DNA of 64,000 bases from Plasticicumulans lactativorans (GCF_004341245.1 NZ_SLWY01000006.1:124001-188000); one strand, 5' to 3'. Numbered from the stretch's first letter, positions 1-11,008 are shown. Numbers and translations are program-made. The notes: a model not told the origin generated them from the sequence alone.

Positions 1-1
1 C

Positions 2-850
2 GTGCGCAACCTGGAGCACGAGATGACGCGCGAGGTGATGATCAAGCGCGTCACCGGGCTGTTGCCGACGCGCGAGGACTTCAGGCGCATCATCGCCCCG
101 GTGCTGCGCGGCACCGCGCTCGGCTCGGTGCTCGGCATCCTCCCCGGCGGCGGCGCGATGCTCGCGTCGTTCTCCGCCTACGCGCTGGAGAAGAAGGTCT
201 CGCCGAACGCGGCCAACTTCGGCAAGGGCGCGATCGAGGGCGTGGCGGCGCCCGAATCGGCCAACAACGCCGGCGCGCAGACCTCGTTCATCCCGATGCT
301 GACGCTCGGCATTCCGTCGAACCCGGTGATGGCGCTGATGATCGGCGCGATGATCATCCAGGGCATCCAGCCCGGCCCGGCGGTGATGACCGAGCAGCCG
401 ACGCTGTTCTGGGGCCTGATCGTGTCGATGTGGATCGGCAACTTCTTCCTGCTGGTGCTCAACCTGCCGCTGATCGGGCTGTGGGTGCGGATGATCCTGG
501 TGCCCTACCACCTGCTCTACCCGGCGATCCTGGTGTTCTGCGCGATCGGCGTGTTCAGCCTCAACAACAGCACCTTCGACGTCCACCTGATGGCGCTGTT
601 CGGACTCGCCGGCTACGTCTTCGCCAAGCTCGACTGCGAGCCGGCGCCGCTGATGCTCGGCTTCATCCTCGGCCCGATGATGGAGGAGTACCTGCGCCGC
701 GCGCTGCTGCTGTCCAAGGGCGACCCGAGCGTGTTCGTCACCCGCCCGATCAGCGCGGTGATGTTGCTGCTGGCGCTCGCCGGGCTCATCGCGGTGCTGA
801 GCCCGGCGCTGCGCAGGAAGCGCGACGAGGCCTTCACCGAGGACGACTGA
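2..850 (+). CDS. TctA-family tripartite tricarboxylate transporter, large permease subunit (5' end missing)
   Basis: The open frame runs in from the left edge and ends at TGA 848-850, leaving about 282 residues of a family normally near 500 residues. This is the C-terminal half of the 12-helix permease of a TTT carboxylate uptake system, which works with a small TctB subunit and a periplasmic TctC binding protein. Visible family motifs are GILPGGGAMLASFSAYALEK near residue 45 and the APESANNA / LGIPSNP stretch near residues 80-105, followed by several hydrophobic segments. The substrate cannot be told from the permease. The binding-protein and TctB genes would lie to the left. Confidence 0.9.
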   Translation: MRNLEHEMTREVMIKRVTGLLPTREDFRRIIAPVLRGTALGSVLGILPGGGAMLASFSAYALEKKVSPNAANFGKGAIEGVAAPESANNAGAQTSFIPMLTLGIPSNPVMALMIGAMIIQGIQPGPAVMTEQPTLFWGLIVSMWIGNFFLLVLNLPLIGLWVRMILVPYHLLYPAILVFCAIGVFSLNNSTFDVHLMALFGLAGYVFAKLDCEPAPLMLGFILGPMMEEYLRRALLLSKGDPSVFVTRPISAVMLLLALAGLIAVLSPALRRKRDEAFTEDD

Positions 851-946
851 GGCCGGCCCCGCTCACCGGCGGCCGCCGCCTTCCCGCGCGGCCGGCCGCC
901 TCCCGACGTGCGGCGCAGCGCCGCCGCTGCGCTTGAGGGCATGCAC

Positions 947-1474
947 ATGGCGATTTACGCGTTGGACGGGGTGGCCCCGACGATTGCCGCATCGGCCTGG
1001 GTCGCCGACAGCGCCGAAGTCATCGGCAACGTCGCGCTGGGCGAGGACGCCAGCGTCTGGTTCGGCGTGGTGATCCGCGGCGACGGCCCGGACACCATCC
1101 GCATCGGCCGCGGCACCAACATCCAGGATGCCAGCGTGCTGCACGCCGATCCGGGCAGGCCGCTGGAGATCGGCGACCACGTCACCGTCGGCCACCAGGC
1201 GATGCTGCACGGCTGCAGCATCGGCGACGGCTCGCTGATCGGCATCGGCGCCGTGGTGCTGAACGGCGCGCGCATCGGCAGGCACTGCCTGGTCGGCGCC
1301 GGCGCGCTGGTCACCGAGGGCAAGGCGTTCCCCGACGGCTCGCTGATCGTCGGCAGCCCGGCGCGGGTGGCGCGCACGCTCACCCCCGAGCAGATCGACG
1401 GGCTCGCGCGAAGCGCCCGCCACTACGTCGACAACGCCGCGCGCTTCCGCCGCGGCCTCGTGCGGCTCGGCTGA
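947..1474 (+). CDS. Gamma-class carbonic anhydrase family protein (YrdA-like)
   Basis: 175 residues, almost all left-handed beta-helix hexapeptide repeats. The three zinc-binding histidines of the gamma-carbonic anhydrase fold are present as His66 (VLHAD), His83 and His88 (VGHQAMLHG), and Gly-Asp-Gly turns recur every 17-18 residues. Family members form trimers with metal at subunit interfaces. Many YrdA/PaaY relatives are weak carbonic anhydrases or thioesterases, so CO2 hydration here is an inference. ATG 947 was preferred; ATG 941 and GTG 908 are in frame upstream. The next gene converges on the opposite strand 20 bp away. Confidence 0.88.
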   Translation: MAIYALDGVAPTIAASAWVADSAEVIGNVALGEDASVWFGVVIRGDGPDTIRIGRGTNIQDASVLHADPGRPLEIGDHVTVGHQAMLHGCSIGDGSLIGIGAVVLNGARIGRHCLVGAGALVTEGKAFPDGSLIVGSPARVARTLTPEQIDGLARSARHYVDNAARFRRGLVRLG

Positions 1475-1494
1475 GCCCTGCGCGCGCGCCGGCC

Positions 1495-2490
1495 TCAGCC
1501 GGCGTGCAGTTCGTTGACGAGCGGCTCGCCGCGCTCGAAGGCGCTGGCGCTCGCCAGCGTGGTCGCGCAGATCGTGCCGATCGCCTCGCGGGTGAAGAAG
1601 CCCTGGTGGCCGGTGACGATCACGTTCGGGAACGCCACCAGCCGCTGCAGCACGTCGTCGGCGATGATCGACGACGACAGGTCGCGGAAGAACACCCCCG
1701 CCTCCTGCTCGTAGACGTCGATCCCGAGCCCGCCGAGCTGGCCGCTCTTCAGTGCCCCGATCGCCGCCTCGGTGTCGAGCAGCCCGCCGCGGCTGGTGTT
1801 GATCACCAGCGCGCCGCGCTTCATCCGCGCCAGCGTGTCGGCGTTGATGATGCGGCGCGTCTCGGGGGTCAGCGGGCAGTGCAGCGAGATCACGTCGGCG
1901 CGATCGATGATCTCGTCGAGCCCGGCGTAGCGCCCGCCGAGCGCCTCGAATTCGGCGTTCGGGTAGGCGTCGTAGCCGAGCAGCTCGCAGCCGAAGCCGG
2001 CCATGATGCGCGCGAACACGCGGCCGATCTTGCCGGTGCCGAGCACCGCCACGCTGCGCCCGTGCAGGTCGAAGCCCATCAGCCCGTCGAGCGCGAAGTT
2101 GCCGTCGCGGGTGCGGTTGTAGGCGCGGTGCACCTTGCGGTCGAGCGCGAGCAGCAGCGCCACCGCGTGCTCGGCGACCGAGTACGGCGAGTAGTCGGTG
2201 ACGCGCACCACGCGGATGCCGAGCCGCGCCGCGGCGTCCAGGTCGACGTTGTTGAAGCCGGTGCAACGCAGTGCGACCAGCCGCGTGCCGCCGGCGGCGA
2301 GCTTGGCGAGCGTGGCGGCGTCGGCGTGGTCGTTGACGAAGATGCACACCGCCGGCACGCCCGCGGCGAGGCTCGCGGTGCTGAGGCTGAGCGGGGCTTC
2401 CTCGAACACGAGCGCATGGCCGTGCTCGGCGTTGGCCGCGGTGAGAAGTTCGCGGTCGTAGCGCTGGGTGCTGAAGACGACGATCTGCAT
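1495..2490 (-). CDS. ldhA: 2-hydroxyacid dehydrogenase, D-lactate dehydrogenase type
   Basis: 331 residues, the usual length for NAD-dependent D-lactate dehydrogenases, which interconvert pyruvate and D-lactate in the cytoplasm. The Rossmann motif is GTGKIG (151-156). The substrate arginine lies in TSRGG (Arg234), and the acid/base pair is the Glu in YEQEAG (260-264) with His295 in GHQGFF. The opening MQIVVFSTQRYDR and the GFNNVDLDAA segment are typical of LdhA rather than of phosphoglycerate dehydrogenase. It stands alone. The 98 bp up to the MFS gene's stop contain no other gene. Confidence 0.88.
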   Translation of the reverse strand: MQIVVFSTQRYDRELLTAANAEHGHALVFEEAPLSLSTASLAAGVPAVCIFVNDHADAATLAKLAAGGTRLVALRCTGFNNVDLDAAARLGIRVVRVTDYSPYSVAEHAVALLLALDRKVHRAYNRTRDGNFALDGLMGFDLHGRSVAVLGTGKIGRVFARIMAGFGCELLGYDAYPNAEFEALGGRYAGLDEIIDRADVISLHCPLTPETRRIINADTLARMKRGALVINTSRGGLLDTEAAIGALKSGQLGGLGIDVYEQEAGVFFRDLSSSIIADDVLQRLVAFPNVIVTGHQGFFTREAIGTICATTLASASAFERGEPLVNELHAG

Positions 2491-2588
2491 GGCGTAAGGC
2501 TCTCCTGGGCCTGCGGGCGAGTGGCGCGCGCAGCATAGCCGGGCGCCACGCCCGGCACACCGGCGGCCCCGTGCGCGGCTGACGTGGG

Positions 2589-3734
2589 TCAAGCCGGCGC
2601 GCCGGCCGGCTCCCGCACCGCCAGCAGCGCCACCGTGAAGGCGAGCAGGAACACCGCGGCACCGACCAGGAAGGTCGCGGCGGGCCCGAACGCCGGCCAG
2701 ACCTGCCCGGAGAGCCAGGCGCCGAGGCCGCCGCCGAGGCCGCCGCTCATGCTCGCGTAGAGCGCCTGCCCGCGCCCCTGGTGGCGCGGCCCGAACCAGC
2801 GCTGCACCAGTTGCACCGCCACCGCGTGGCAGATGCCGAAGCTCGCCGCGTGCAGCAGTTGCGCGAGCAGCACGGCGCCGAGCTGTGCGGCGGCGAGTCC
2901 GACCAGCGTCCAGCGCAGCGCGCTCAGCAGCAGCGCCGCGAGCAGCAGGCGGCGCGGGCCGAAGCGCGTCCACAGCCGCGGCATCACGATGAACACGCCG
3001 ATCTCGGCGAGCACGCCGAGGCTCCACAGCGCGCCCACGGCCTCGCGGCCGTAGCCGTTCGCCGCCAGGTGGATCGAGTAGAAGGTGTAGTAAGGGCCGT
3101 GCGCGACCTGCACCAGGCAGCTCACCGCGAGCAGCGCCTGCACCTCGCGGCGGCGCAGCACGCTGCCGAGGCCGCCGCCCCCGGCGTCGTGGCGCTGCAC
3201 CGGGCCGTCGGCCACCGCCAGGCTGAGCAGCCACAGCGCCGCCAGCAGCCCGCCCAGCAGCAGCGGCGTGACGCCGCTGCCGAGGCGCTCGAGCAGCGGC
3301 GCGAAGCCGCTCACCGCGACGATGAAGCCGACCGAGCCCCACAGCCGGATGCGGCCGTAGCGCGCGCCGTCGCGGCCGAGGTGCGCGAAGGTCGTCGCCT
3401 CGAACTGCGACAGCGTGCCGGCCGAGAACACCACGTAGGCGACGGTGACCGCGGCGAGCACCGCGACGCTGTCGGGCACCACCAGCAGCGCCGCGACGGC
3501 GAGCGCGGCGAGCCCGCCCGCCAGCCGCACCACCGCCATCGGCCGGCCGCGGCGGTCGGCGAGCCAGCCCCACAGGTTCGGCACCACCACGCGGGTGGCC
3601 GAGGCGAGGCCGAGCAGGCTGCCGATCGCCTCCGGCGACAGGCCGCGCGCCTGCAGGTACGGCGGCCAGTAGGGGATGAACACCCCGACCGCGGCGAAGA
3701 ACAGGAAGTAGTACGCGCCGAGGCGGACGAACAT
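2589..3734 (-). CDS. MFS transporter, PPP/HcaT-like family
   Basis: 381 residues with 12 predicted hydrophobic segments. It opens MFVRLGAYYFLFFAAVGVFI and contains GLSPEAIGSLLG, which resembles the phenylpropionate/nucleoside-type (HcaT, LacY_symp) branch of the major facilitator superfamily. A RxGxR-type cytoplasmic loop (ADRRGRP) follows TM2-3. It probably exports or imports a small organic molecule across the inner membrane; the substrate cannot be predicted. Its start is 14 bp downstream of the aroC stop on the same strand, so the two may be cotranscribed, but there is no functional link to chorismate synthesis that I can support. Confidence 0.85.
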   Translation of the reverse strand: MFVRLGAYYFLFFAAVGVFIPYWPPYLQARGLSPEAIGSLLGLASATRVVVPNLWGWLADRRGRPMAVVRLAGGLAALAVAALLVVPDSVAVLAAVTVAYVVFSAGTLSQFEATTFAHLGRDGARYGRIRLWGSVGFIVAVSGFAPLLERLGSGVTPLLLGGLLAALWLLSLAVADGPVQRHDAGGGGLGSVLRRREVQALLAVSCLVQVAHGPYYTFYSIHLAANGYGREAVGALWSLGVLAEIGVFIVMPRLWTRFGPRRLLLAALLLSALRWTLVGLAAAQLGAVLLAQLLHAASFGICHAVAVQLVQRWFGPRHQGRGQALYASMSGGLGGGLGAWLSGQVWPAFGPAATFLVGAAVFLLAFTVALLAVREPAGAPA

Positions 3735-3748
3735 CGTGCGCGGCGGCG

Positions 3749-4849
3749 TCAGCCGACGCGGCCGGGGATCGCCGGGGTGGCCACGCGCACGTCGGCGTTC
3801 TGCGCGCGCTGGCGCAGCGCGTGGTCCATCAGCACCAGCGCGACCATCGCCTCGGCGATCGGCGTGGCGCGGATGCCGACGCAGGGGTCGTGGCGCCCGG
3901 TGGTGACCACCTCGCAGGGCACGCCGTCGACGTCGATGCTGCGCCCGGGCAGGCGGATGCTGGAGGTCGGCTTGAGCGCGATGTGCGCGACCACGTCCTG
4001 CCCGGTGGAGATGCCACCGAGGATGCCGCCGGCGTGGTTGCTGAGGAAGCCGGCCGGCGTCAGCTCGTCGCGGAACTCGGTGCCGCGCGCCTCGACGCAG
4101 GCGAAGCCGTCGCCGATCTCGACGCCCTTGACCGCGTTGATGCTCATCAGCGCGTGCGCGAGCTCGGCGTCGAGGCGGTCGAAGATCGGCTCGCCGAGCC
4201 CCACCGGCACGCCCGACGCGACCACCGTCACTTTGGCGCCGACCGAGTCGCCGGACTTGCGCAGCGCATCCATGAAGGCTTCGAGCTCGGGCAGCTTGTC
4301 CGGGTCGGGGCAGAAGAACGGGTTGTCGTCGACCGCTTCCCACAGCAGCCGCTCGGGGCGGATCGGGCCGAGCTGCGACAGGTAGCCGCGCACCTCGGTG
4401 CCGTGGTGCTCGCGCAGCCACTTCTTGGCGATCGCGCCGGCCGCCACCCGCATCGCCGTCTCGCGCGCCGACGAGCGCCCGCCGCCGCGGTAGTCACGGT
4501 GCCCGTACTTGTGGTGGTAGGTGTAGTCGGCGTGGCCGGGGCGGAACTGCGCGGCGATCTTGCCGTAGTCCTTCGAGCGCTGGTCGACGTTGTCGATGAC
4601 GAGCGCGATCGGGCTGCCGGTGGTGCGGCCCTCGAACACGCCGCTGAGGATGCGCACTTCGTCGGGCTCGCGCCGCTGCGTGGTATGGCGGCTGGTGCCG
4701 GGGCGGCGGCGGTCGAGGTCGTGCTGCAGGTCGGCCTCGCACAGTTCGAGCCCGGGCGGGCAGCCGTCGACGATGCCGACCAGGCCGGGGCCGTGGCTTT
4801 CGCCGGCGGTGGTGACGCTGAAGAGCTTGCCGTAGGTATTGCCGGACAT
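3749..4849 (-). CDS. aroC: Chorismate synthase
   Basis: 366 residues. Catalyses loss of phosphate from 5-enolpyruvylshikimate-3-phosphate to give chorismate, the last step of the shikimate pathway, using reduced FMN. The three family signatures are present: [18 protein letters not shown] near the N-terminus, [14 protein letters not shown] about residue 45, and [20 protein letters not shown] followed by SSARETA near residue 105. The start [10 protein letters not shown] matches the usual N-terminus. An upstream in-frame extension to 4915 lacks family resemblance and was not used. Confidence 0.97.
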   Translation of the reverse strand: MSGNTYGKLFSVTTAGESHGPGLVGIVDGCPPGLELCEADLQHDLDRRRPGTSRHTTQRREPDEVRILSGVFEGRTTGSPIALVIDNVDQRSKDYGKIAAQFRPGHADYTYHHKYGHRDYRGGGRSSARETAMRVAAGAIAKKWLREHHGTEVRGYLSQLGPIRPERLLWEAVDDNPFFCPDPDKLPELEAFMDALRKSGDSVGAKVTVVASGVPVGLGEPIFDRLDAELAHALMSINAVKGVEIGDGFACVEARGTEFRDELTPAGFLSNHAGGILGGISTGQDVVAHIALKPTSSIRLPGRSIDVDGVPCEVVTTGRHDPCVGIRATPIAEAMVALVLMDHALRQRAQNADVRVATPAIPGRVG

Positions 4850-4933
4850 GGCGGGCTCGCTGCTGGGGTCGGAAACGGGGCCGCCATTCTCCGCGCGCCC
4901 GCCCACCGCTGCCAAGCGCGGCGCGGCCGCGGC

Positions 4934-5653
4934 TCAGCGGTAGACGCTCTGCGCCGCCGCGCTCCAGCCGAGGCGCTCCAGCACCGCGGCGAAGGCGCCG
5001 GACGGCGGCGCCTGCACGTCGAGCTCGCCGCCGGCCGGGTGCGGCAGGCGCAGGCGCGCGGCGTGCAGCAGCAGGCGGTGGCAGTCGAGGTGCTCGCGGA
5101 ACACGCGGTTGTGGCGACCGTCGCCGTGCGTGGTATCGCCGATCAGCGGGTGGCTGGCGTGGTGGAAATGCTTGCGGATCTGGTGCCGGCGGCCGGTCTG
5201 CGGCTGCACCGCGACGAGCGAGTAGCGCGCGCTCGGGTAGCGGCCGACCGCGAGCGGCCAGGTCGCGGTGGCGAGGCAGCGGTAGGCGGTGGTCGCCGTC
5301 TGCGGCGCGCGCCCTTCCTCCTCCACCAGCGGGTGGTCGATCACGCCGGCCGGGTCGGCCCAGCCCCGCACCACGCCGAGGTAGGTCTTGGTGGCGCTGC
5401 GGGCTTCGAACTGCGCGCAGGCGGCGCGCGCCGCGGCGGCCGAGAGCCCGAACAGCACCACCCCCGAGGTCGGCCGGTCGAGCCGGTGCACCAGGTACAC
5501 GCGCCGCCGCAACTGGTCGCGCAGGCGCTGCATCAGCACCTCGCCGACCTCGGCGGCGAGGTCGCTGCGGTGCATCAGCAGCCCTGCGGGCTTGTCGACG
5601 GCGACGAAGTCCGCGTCGGCGTAGACGACCGCGAGCGGTGCCGGGCGGCTCAC
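4934..5653 (-). CDS. RluA-family pseudouridine synthase (TruC-like)
   Basis: 239 residues from a GTG start. Isomerises a uridine in tRNA or rRNA to pseudouridine. The catalytic aspartate is Asp59 in VHRLDRPTSG, and the family motifs LMHRS and GRRHQIRKHF (with DPLIGD-like HPLIGD) are present. There is no S4 domain, and length and N-terminus are closest to TruC, which modifies tRNA position 65. The GTG start overlaps the TGA of the upstream hydrolase by 4 bp (GTGA), so translation is probably coupled. Confidence 0.88.
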   Translation of the reverse strand: MSRPAPLAVVYADADFVAVDKPAGLLMHRSDLAAEVGEVLMQRLRDQLRRRVYLVHRLDRPTSGVVLFGLSAAAARAACAQFEARSATKTYLGVVRGWADPAGVIDHPLVEEEGRAPQTATTAYRCLATATWPLAVGRYPSARYSLVAVQPQTGRRHQIRKHFHHASHPLIGDTTHGDGRHNRVFREHLDCHRLLLHAARLRLPHPAGGELDVQAPPSGAFAAVLERLGWSAAAQSVYR

Positions 5654-6507
5654 GCGGCGCCACCGTCGACGCGCGCGAGCAGCCCGCGCAGGTCGGTGAC
5701 GAAGCGGTCGCGGTGCCAGAAGTGCGGGCTGTGGTCGGCGCCGGGGTAGCTCAGGCGCTGCGCGCCGGGGATCTGCGCCTGCACCCAGGCGGCGGTGGCG
5801 GCGGCGTAGAAGTTGCTCTCGGCGCCGTACACCAGCAGCGTCGGCACCGCGATCGTCGGCAGCACGGCGCGCCAGTCGCCGGCGGCGAGCGTCAGCCAGC
5901 ACGCGGTGAGGGCCGCGGCGTCGAGCCCGCGCAGGTGCTCGCGGCTGCGCTGGAACTTCTCGGGCTCGCGCGCGTAGCGCTCGGCCATGCGCCGGTTGTG
6001 GCCGCCGGCGGCGAGCTCCAGCACCGCCTCGGCGAAGTCCTCGCGCTGGCGCGCGGCAAACCAGCGCGCGCGGATGGCGTCGAAGTCGCCGTAGATGCCG
6101 TGGCGCCAGCCGGCGTCGGTGACGAGCTTCGGCGACTGGTCGATCAGGCACAGCCCGGCGATCGCCGCGCCGCCGTGGCGGCGCAGGTACTCCCAGATCG
6201 TCAGCACGCCCATCGAGTGGCCGACCAGCACCGGCCGCACCAGCGCGAAATGCGCGATCAGCTCGGCGAGGTCGTCGGCCATCCGCGCGACCGTCGCCGG
6301 CGCGCCGGTGAGCGGGTGCCCGGCGTGGGCGCGCGCGTCCCAGGCGAAGCTCTCGCATTCGCCGGCGAGCGCGGTGGTGACGTGGGCCCAGTCGGCGTGG
6401 CTCGAGGTCCAGCCGTGCAGCAGCACCAGCGGGCGGCCGTGGCCGCGGCGCTTGAGGTGGATCGACTGCCCATCGGAAGCGGTGAAGCGGACGAGCGGAT
6501 GCGGCAT
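5650..6507 (-). CDS. Alpha/beta-fold hydrolase
   Basis: 285 residues from ATG 6507 (MPHPLVRF); an 11-codon extension to 6540 exists. The nucleophile elbow is GHSMG with Ser98, the oxyanion region is LLHGW (29-33), and the catalytic histidine is in GADHSPHFW near the C-terminus. An insertion after strand 6 rich in Arg/Glu (roughly 125-185) would be the lid. The family covers esterases, haloperoxidase-like enzymes and C-C hydrolases, so the substrate is open. It is the first gene of a two-gene unit with the pseudouridine synthase and diverges from the lytic transglycosylase across about 110 bp. Confidence 0.85.
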   Translation of the reverse strand: MPHPLVRFTASDGQSIHLKRRGHGRPLVLLHGWTSSHADWAHVTTALAGECESFAWDARAHAGHPLTGAPATVARMADDLAELIAHFALVRPVLVGHSMGVLTIWEYLRRHGGAAIAGLCLIDQSPKLVTDAGWRHGIYGDFDAIRARWFAARQREDFAEAVLELAAGGHNRRMAERYAREPEKFQRSREHLRGLDAAALTACWLTLAAGDWRAVLPTIAVPTLLVYGAESNFYAAATAAWVQAQIPGAQRLSYPGADHSPHFWHRDRFVTDLRGLLARVDGGAA

Positions 6508-6616
6508 GGCGGCGGTCGGGCGGGAACGGGCAGCGGCCATGATGCCAAAGCGGCTCCTGCGCGGCGACCGCGTCCCGGTCTACGATGGACCTTCCGCACC
6601 GTCACCCGTCCGCCCG

Positions 6617-7177
6617 ATGCCCGAGATGCCGCGCCCGCCCGCCCCCGCCCCGCTGCCGCCGCCGGCGCGTGCGCTGCTGCTCGCCGGCCTGCTCGCGCTC
6701 TGCGCCCCGGCCGGCGCCGCCGGCGACGATGCCGACGCGGCGGCGGCACCGCGCGCCGCACCGGCGCCGCGGCCGACGCGCTTCGATGCGCTGATCGAGG
6801 CCGCCGCGCGCCGCCACCGCCTCGACCCGGCGCTGATCCACGCGATGATCCGCGCCGAGTCGGGCTACGACCCGCGCGCGGTGTCGCACCGCGGGGCGCT
6901 CGGGCTGATGCAGCTGATGCCGGCGACCGCCGCCGAGCTCGGCCTCGCCGAGCCCTTCGACCCCGCCGCCAACATCGACGCCGGCAGCCGCTACCTGCGC
7001 CGCCAGCTCGACCGCTTCCACAACCTGAGCCTGGTGATGGCGGCGTACTACGCCGGCGCGCAGCCGGTGCTCGCGGCGGGCCGGCGGGTGCCCGCCGACC
7101 CCGACGTGCGCCGCTACGTGGTGCGGGTGATCGAGTACTACTTCAACCGCAAGGGCATCCCGACCGGGCGCCCGTGA
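6617..7177 (+). CDS. Lytic transglycosylase, SLT domain
   Basis: 186 residues: a proline-rich start and hydrophobic signal segment (about 17-35), an Ala/Pro linker, then an SLT/lysozyme-like domain from about residue 54. It would cleave the MurNAc-GlcNAc bond of peptidoglycan to form 1,6-anhydro ends. The catalytic glutamate is Glu81 in IRAESGYDP, followed by GLMQLMP (96-102) and AYYAG (143-147), the usual SLT order. It is short and lacks an accessory wall-binding domain. ATG 6617 was chosen; ATG 6626 is also possible. Confidence 0.9.
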   Translation: MPEMPRPPAPAPLPPPARALLLAGLLALCAPAGAAGDDADAAAAPRAAPAPRPTRFDALIEAAARRHRLDPALIHAMIRAESGYDPRAVSHRGALGLMQLMPATAAELGLAEPFDPAANIDAGSRYLRRQLDRFHNLSLVMAAYYAGAQPVLAAGRRVPADPDVRRYVVRVIEYYFNRKGIPTGRP

Positions 7178-7204
7178 TGCGGCAGCCTGCAGCGGGCATC
7201 ACGG
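7172..7204. terminator. Inverted repeat between convergent genes
   Basis: Perfect 9-bp arms, CCGTGATGC (7172-7180) and GCATCACGG (7196-7204), separated by 15 bp. It spans the stop codons of the transglycosylase (+) and the exported protein (-). No T-tract follows on either strand, so this is a candidate bidirectional or Rho-assisted terminator. Confidence 0.45.
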
Positions 7205-7867
7205 CTGCAGGTGGTACTCCAGCAGTTCCCAGGTCTGCTTGTGCCGCCCGCCCGTGGCGGCGGGCTCGTCGAACTCGCGCCGCACCACGTTGCGCACGGC
7301 AGGGGCGTACCACAGGCGCTCGTGCACCCGGCCGTGGAGTTCGCGCTCGCCGATGCGCCCGCCGTTGCGGCCTTCGCCTTCGATGCGCAGCGCGTGGAGG
7401 ATGCCGGCCGGCACGTGCACCTCCTCCCAGCCGACGACGCGGAAGCGCAGGCTGCGGTCGAGCAGGAAGCCGGCCTCCCAGTTGTGGCGGATCTGCACCT
7501 CGCCCGACCACTCGGCGCCGGGTTCGAGCGGGAACTGAAAGTACGGGTAGAACGGCGTGAAGCTGACGAGCCGGTGCGCGCCGACCTCGCGCTCGACGAG
7601 GTTCAACTGCCGGTCGAGCCGCGTCCGCTGGAAGCCGCCGAAATCGATCTCCTGGGATTCGAGCCGGTAGCCGTCGGCGTCGACGCCGGTGACGCGCTGC
7701 ATCAGCGGCGTCGCCTGTCCGTCCTCGGTGAGCCGGTACACCCAGGTGTCGTCGACGCGCAGGGTCGGCGCCTGCACCGCGGCGTCCGACGCCGCCAGCG
7801 CCGGCGCCGCGCAGAGCGCCGCCAGCGCCAGCCCGGCAAGGCCCGTCCGCCACCCGTGCGCGCTCAT
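7199..7867 (-). CDS. Exported protein of unknown function
   Basis: 222 residues with a clear Sec signal peptide (hydrophobic 9-25, cleavage likely after ALA-25). The mature part is beta-rich with many Trp/Tyr/Arg (DTWVYRLTE, FYPYFQFPLEPG, RRVVGWEEVHVPAG-like stretches), in the style of DUF3108-like periplasmic proteins, though I do not firmly recognise the family. There are no catalytic motifs. It converges on the lytic transglycosylase with 21 bp between stops. ATG 7867 was chosen because the signal peptide begins there; an upstream extension to 7963 is arginine-rich and unlikely. Confidence 0.7.
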   Translation of the reverse strand: MSAHGWRTGLAGLALAALCAAPALAASDAAVQAPTLRVDDTWVYRLTEDGQATPLMQRVTGVDADGYRLESQEIDFGGFQRTRLDRQLNLVEREVGAHRLVSFTPFYPYFQFPLEPGAEWSGEVQIRHNWEAGFLLDRSLRFRVVGWEEVHVPAGILHALRIEGEGRNGGRIGERELHGRVHERLWYAPAVRNVVRREFDEPAATGGRHKQTWELLEYHLQP

Positions 7868-8018
7868 GCCGCACCCCCGCACGGCAGGGCCCGCCGGCCG
7901 TGCGCAGGCGGCGGGGTCGGATGGCGGTTCGGCAGCGGCATGGCGGCGTCCTCGGCGGTACACCCCTCCAGCGTAGCCGCCCGCCGCCGCGGCGCAGGGC
8001 GCGTGGCGCCCGGCCGCC

Positions 8019-9929
<1,911 letters not shown>

Positions 9930-10005
9930 GGCGGCGGGACTCGGAGCGGCGGGACGCCCGATTGTAGCCGAGCCGCCCCGCGACGAGGCCGCCGCCCGTC
10001 GCCCT

Positions 10006-10344
10006 TCAGGCGGCGGCGGGTGCGGCCGCCTGCAGCGGCAGCCCGGCGGCTTCCCAGTCGGCCTTGCCGCCCTTGTAGACGCGCACCTTCGAATAGCCGA
10101 GCACGCCGAGGCGGTGCGCCGCGATGTCGGAGTTCTGGCAGTTGACGTTCGCGCAGTAGACGACGATGTCGGCGTCGCGCTCCGGCAGCAGCGCCGGCGC
10201 CTTGGCGTCGACCTCATCGTGGTTGATGTTCAGCGCGCCCGGCAGGTGGGAGGCCTGCCAGTAGCGCTCGGGCAGCGCCTCGACCAGCGTGACGCCGCCC
10301 TGCTGCAGCGCTGCGACGAGTTGTTCGCGGGTGATGGTGTTCAT
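10006..10344 (-). CDS. Single-domain rhodanese-like sulfurtransferase
   Basis: 112 residues making one rhodanese domain. The active-site cysteine is Cys64 at the start of the loop CANVNC, with a second cysteine five residues on. HLPGALNI and the WEAAGLPL C-terminus are typical. Such proteins carry persulfide sulfur or detoxify reactive sulfur or cyanide. It diverges from a marR gene across 111 bp that holds an 18-bp palindrome, so the regulator probably controls it. This arrangement suggests a sulfur- or redox-stress role, which is an inference. Confidence 0.9.
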   Translation of the reverse strand: MNTITREQLVAALQQGGVTLVEALPERYWQASHLPGALNINHDEVDAKAPALLPERDADIVVYCANVNCQNSDIAAHRLGVLGYSKVRVYKGGKADWEAAGLPLQAAAPAAA

Positions 10345-10391
10345 GTCGACCTCGACGGGTGGATGAAGGGTTCTGGCGGTTGCATCCGGTA

Positions 10392-10409
10392 TCGTTGCAA
10401 TTGCAACGA
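10392..10409. promoter_or_regulatory. 18-bp perfect palindrome, likely MarR operator
   Basis: TCGTTGCAATTGCAACGA is perfectly self-complementary and sits midway between the divergent rhodanese and marR genes. A further half-site TTGCAA occurs at 10440-10445, just ahead of the marR start. MarR dimers usually bind such palindromes of 16-20 bp, so this fits auto-regulation plus control of the rhodanese. The intergenic stretch is visibly AT-richer than its surroundings. Confidence 0.7.
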
Positions 10410-10455
10410 CATAGCCAGCATAGACGCATGTAGTACCGCTTGCAATAATCTGAAA

Positions 10456-10941
10456 ATGAACATTCCAGATGACCCGCTGAACACCCACGTCGAGGCCTGG
10501 GCCGCCCTGCTGCGGGCCCAGAAGGTGCTGACCGAGCGCGTGCAGCGGGAGCTCGCCGCGGCCGGGCTGCCGCCGCTCGAGTGGTACGACGTGCTCTACG
10601 AACTCTGGCGCGCGCCCGAACGACGGCTGCGCTTCTACGAACTCGGCGAACGCATCGCGCTGAGCCGCAGCAACCTGACGCGGCTGGTCGACCGGCTGGA
10701 GAAGGAAGGGCTGCTGGCGCGCGAGGCCTGCACCGGTGACCGCCGCGGCCTGTACGCGGTGCTCACCGCGGCCGGCGAGGAGGCGATGCGGCGGATCTGG
10801 CCGGTCTACCGTGAGGCGATCGCCCGCCACTTCGCGGCCCAGCTGACGCCGGCCGAGGCCGCCACGCTCGCCGGGCTGCTCGCCCGCCCGCTCGGCGCAG
10901 GCACGGCGGGCACTGCCGACACGGACGCCGATGCGGACTGA
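10456..10941 (+). CDS. MarR-family transcriptional regulator
   Basis: 161 residues with a winged helix-turn-helix at about 55-105: YELGERIALSRSNLTRLVDRLEKEG-type helices, then the wing ending GDRRGLYAVLT. The flanking helices at both ends would form the dimer interface. LPPLEWYDVLYELWRAPERRLRFYEL is typical of MarR/DNA-binding repressors of stress or aromatic-compound genes. No cysteine obvious for redox sensing is conserved in the sensory position. The tail (GTADTDADAD) is low-complexity. It most likely represses itself and the divergent rhodanese through the adjoining palindrome. Confidence 0.9.
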   Translation: MNIPDDPLNTHVEAWAALLRAQKVLTERVQRELAAAGLPPLEWYDVLYELWRAPERRLRFYELGERIALSRSNLTRLVDRLEKEGLLAREACTGDRRGLYAVLTAAGEEAMRRIWPVYREAIARHFAAQLTPAEAATLAGLLARPLGAGTAGTADTDADAD

Positions 10942-11008
10942 GCGCGCCCGGCGGCACCTGGCGATCGGCTAAGCTTGCCGGCCCCGCCCGCCGCCGAGGA
11001 CCGCCCCG

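Noticed and set aside
863-6358. Very long open frames opposite or out of phase with real genes (for example 863-2662 minus, 3821-5749 plus).
   Set aside because: They are rich in Arg, Ala and Pro with no motifs, and lie over clear genes (carbonic anhydrase, dehydrogenase, aroC). High GC leaves few stop codons in shadow frames.
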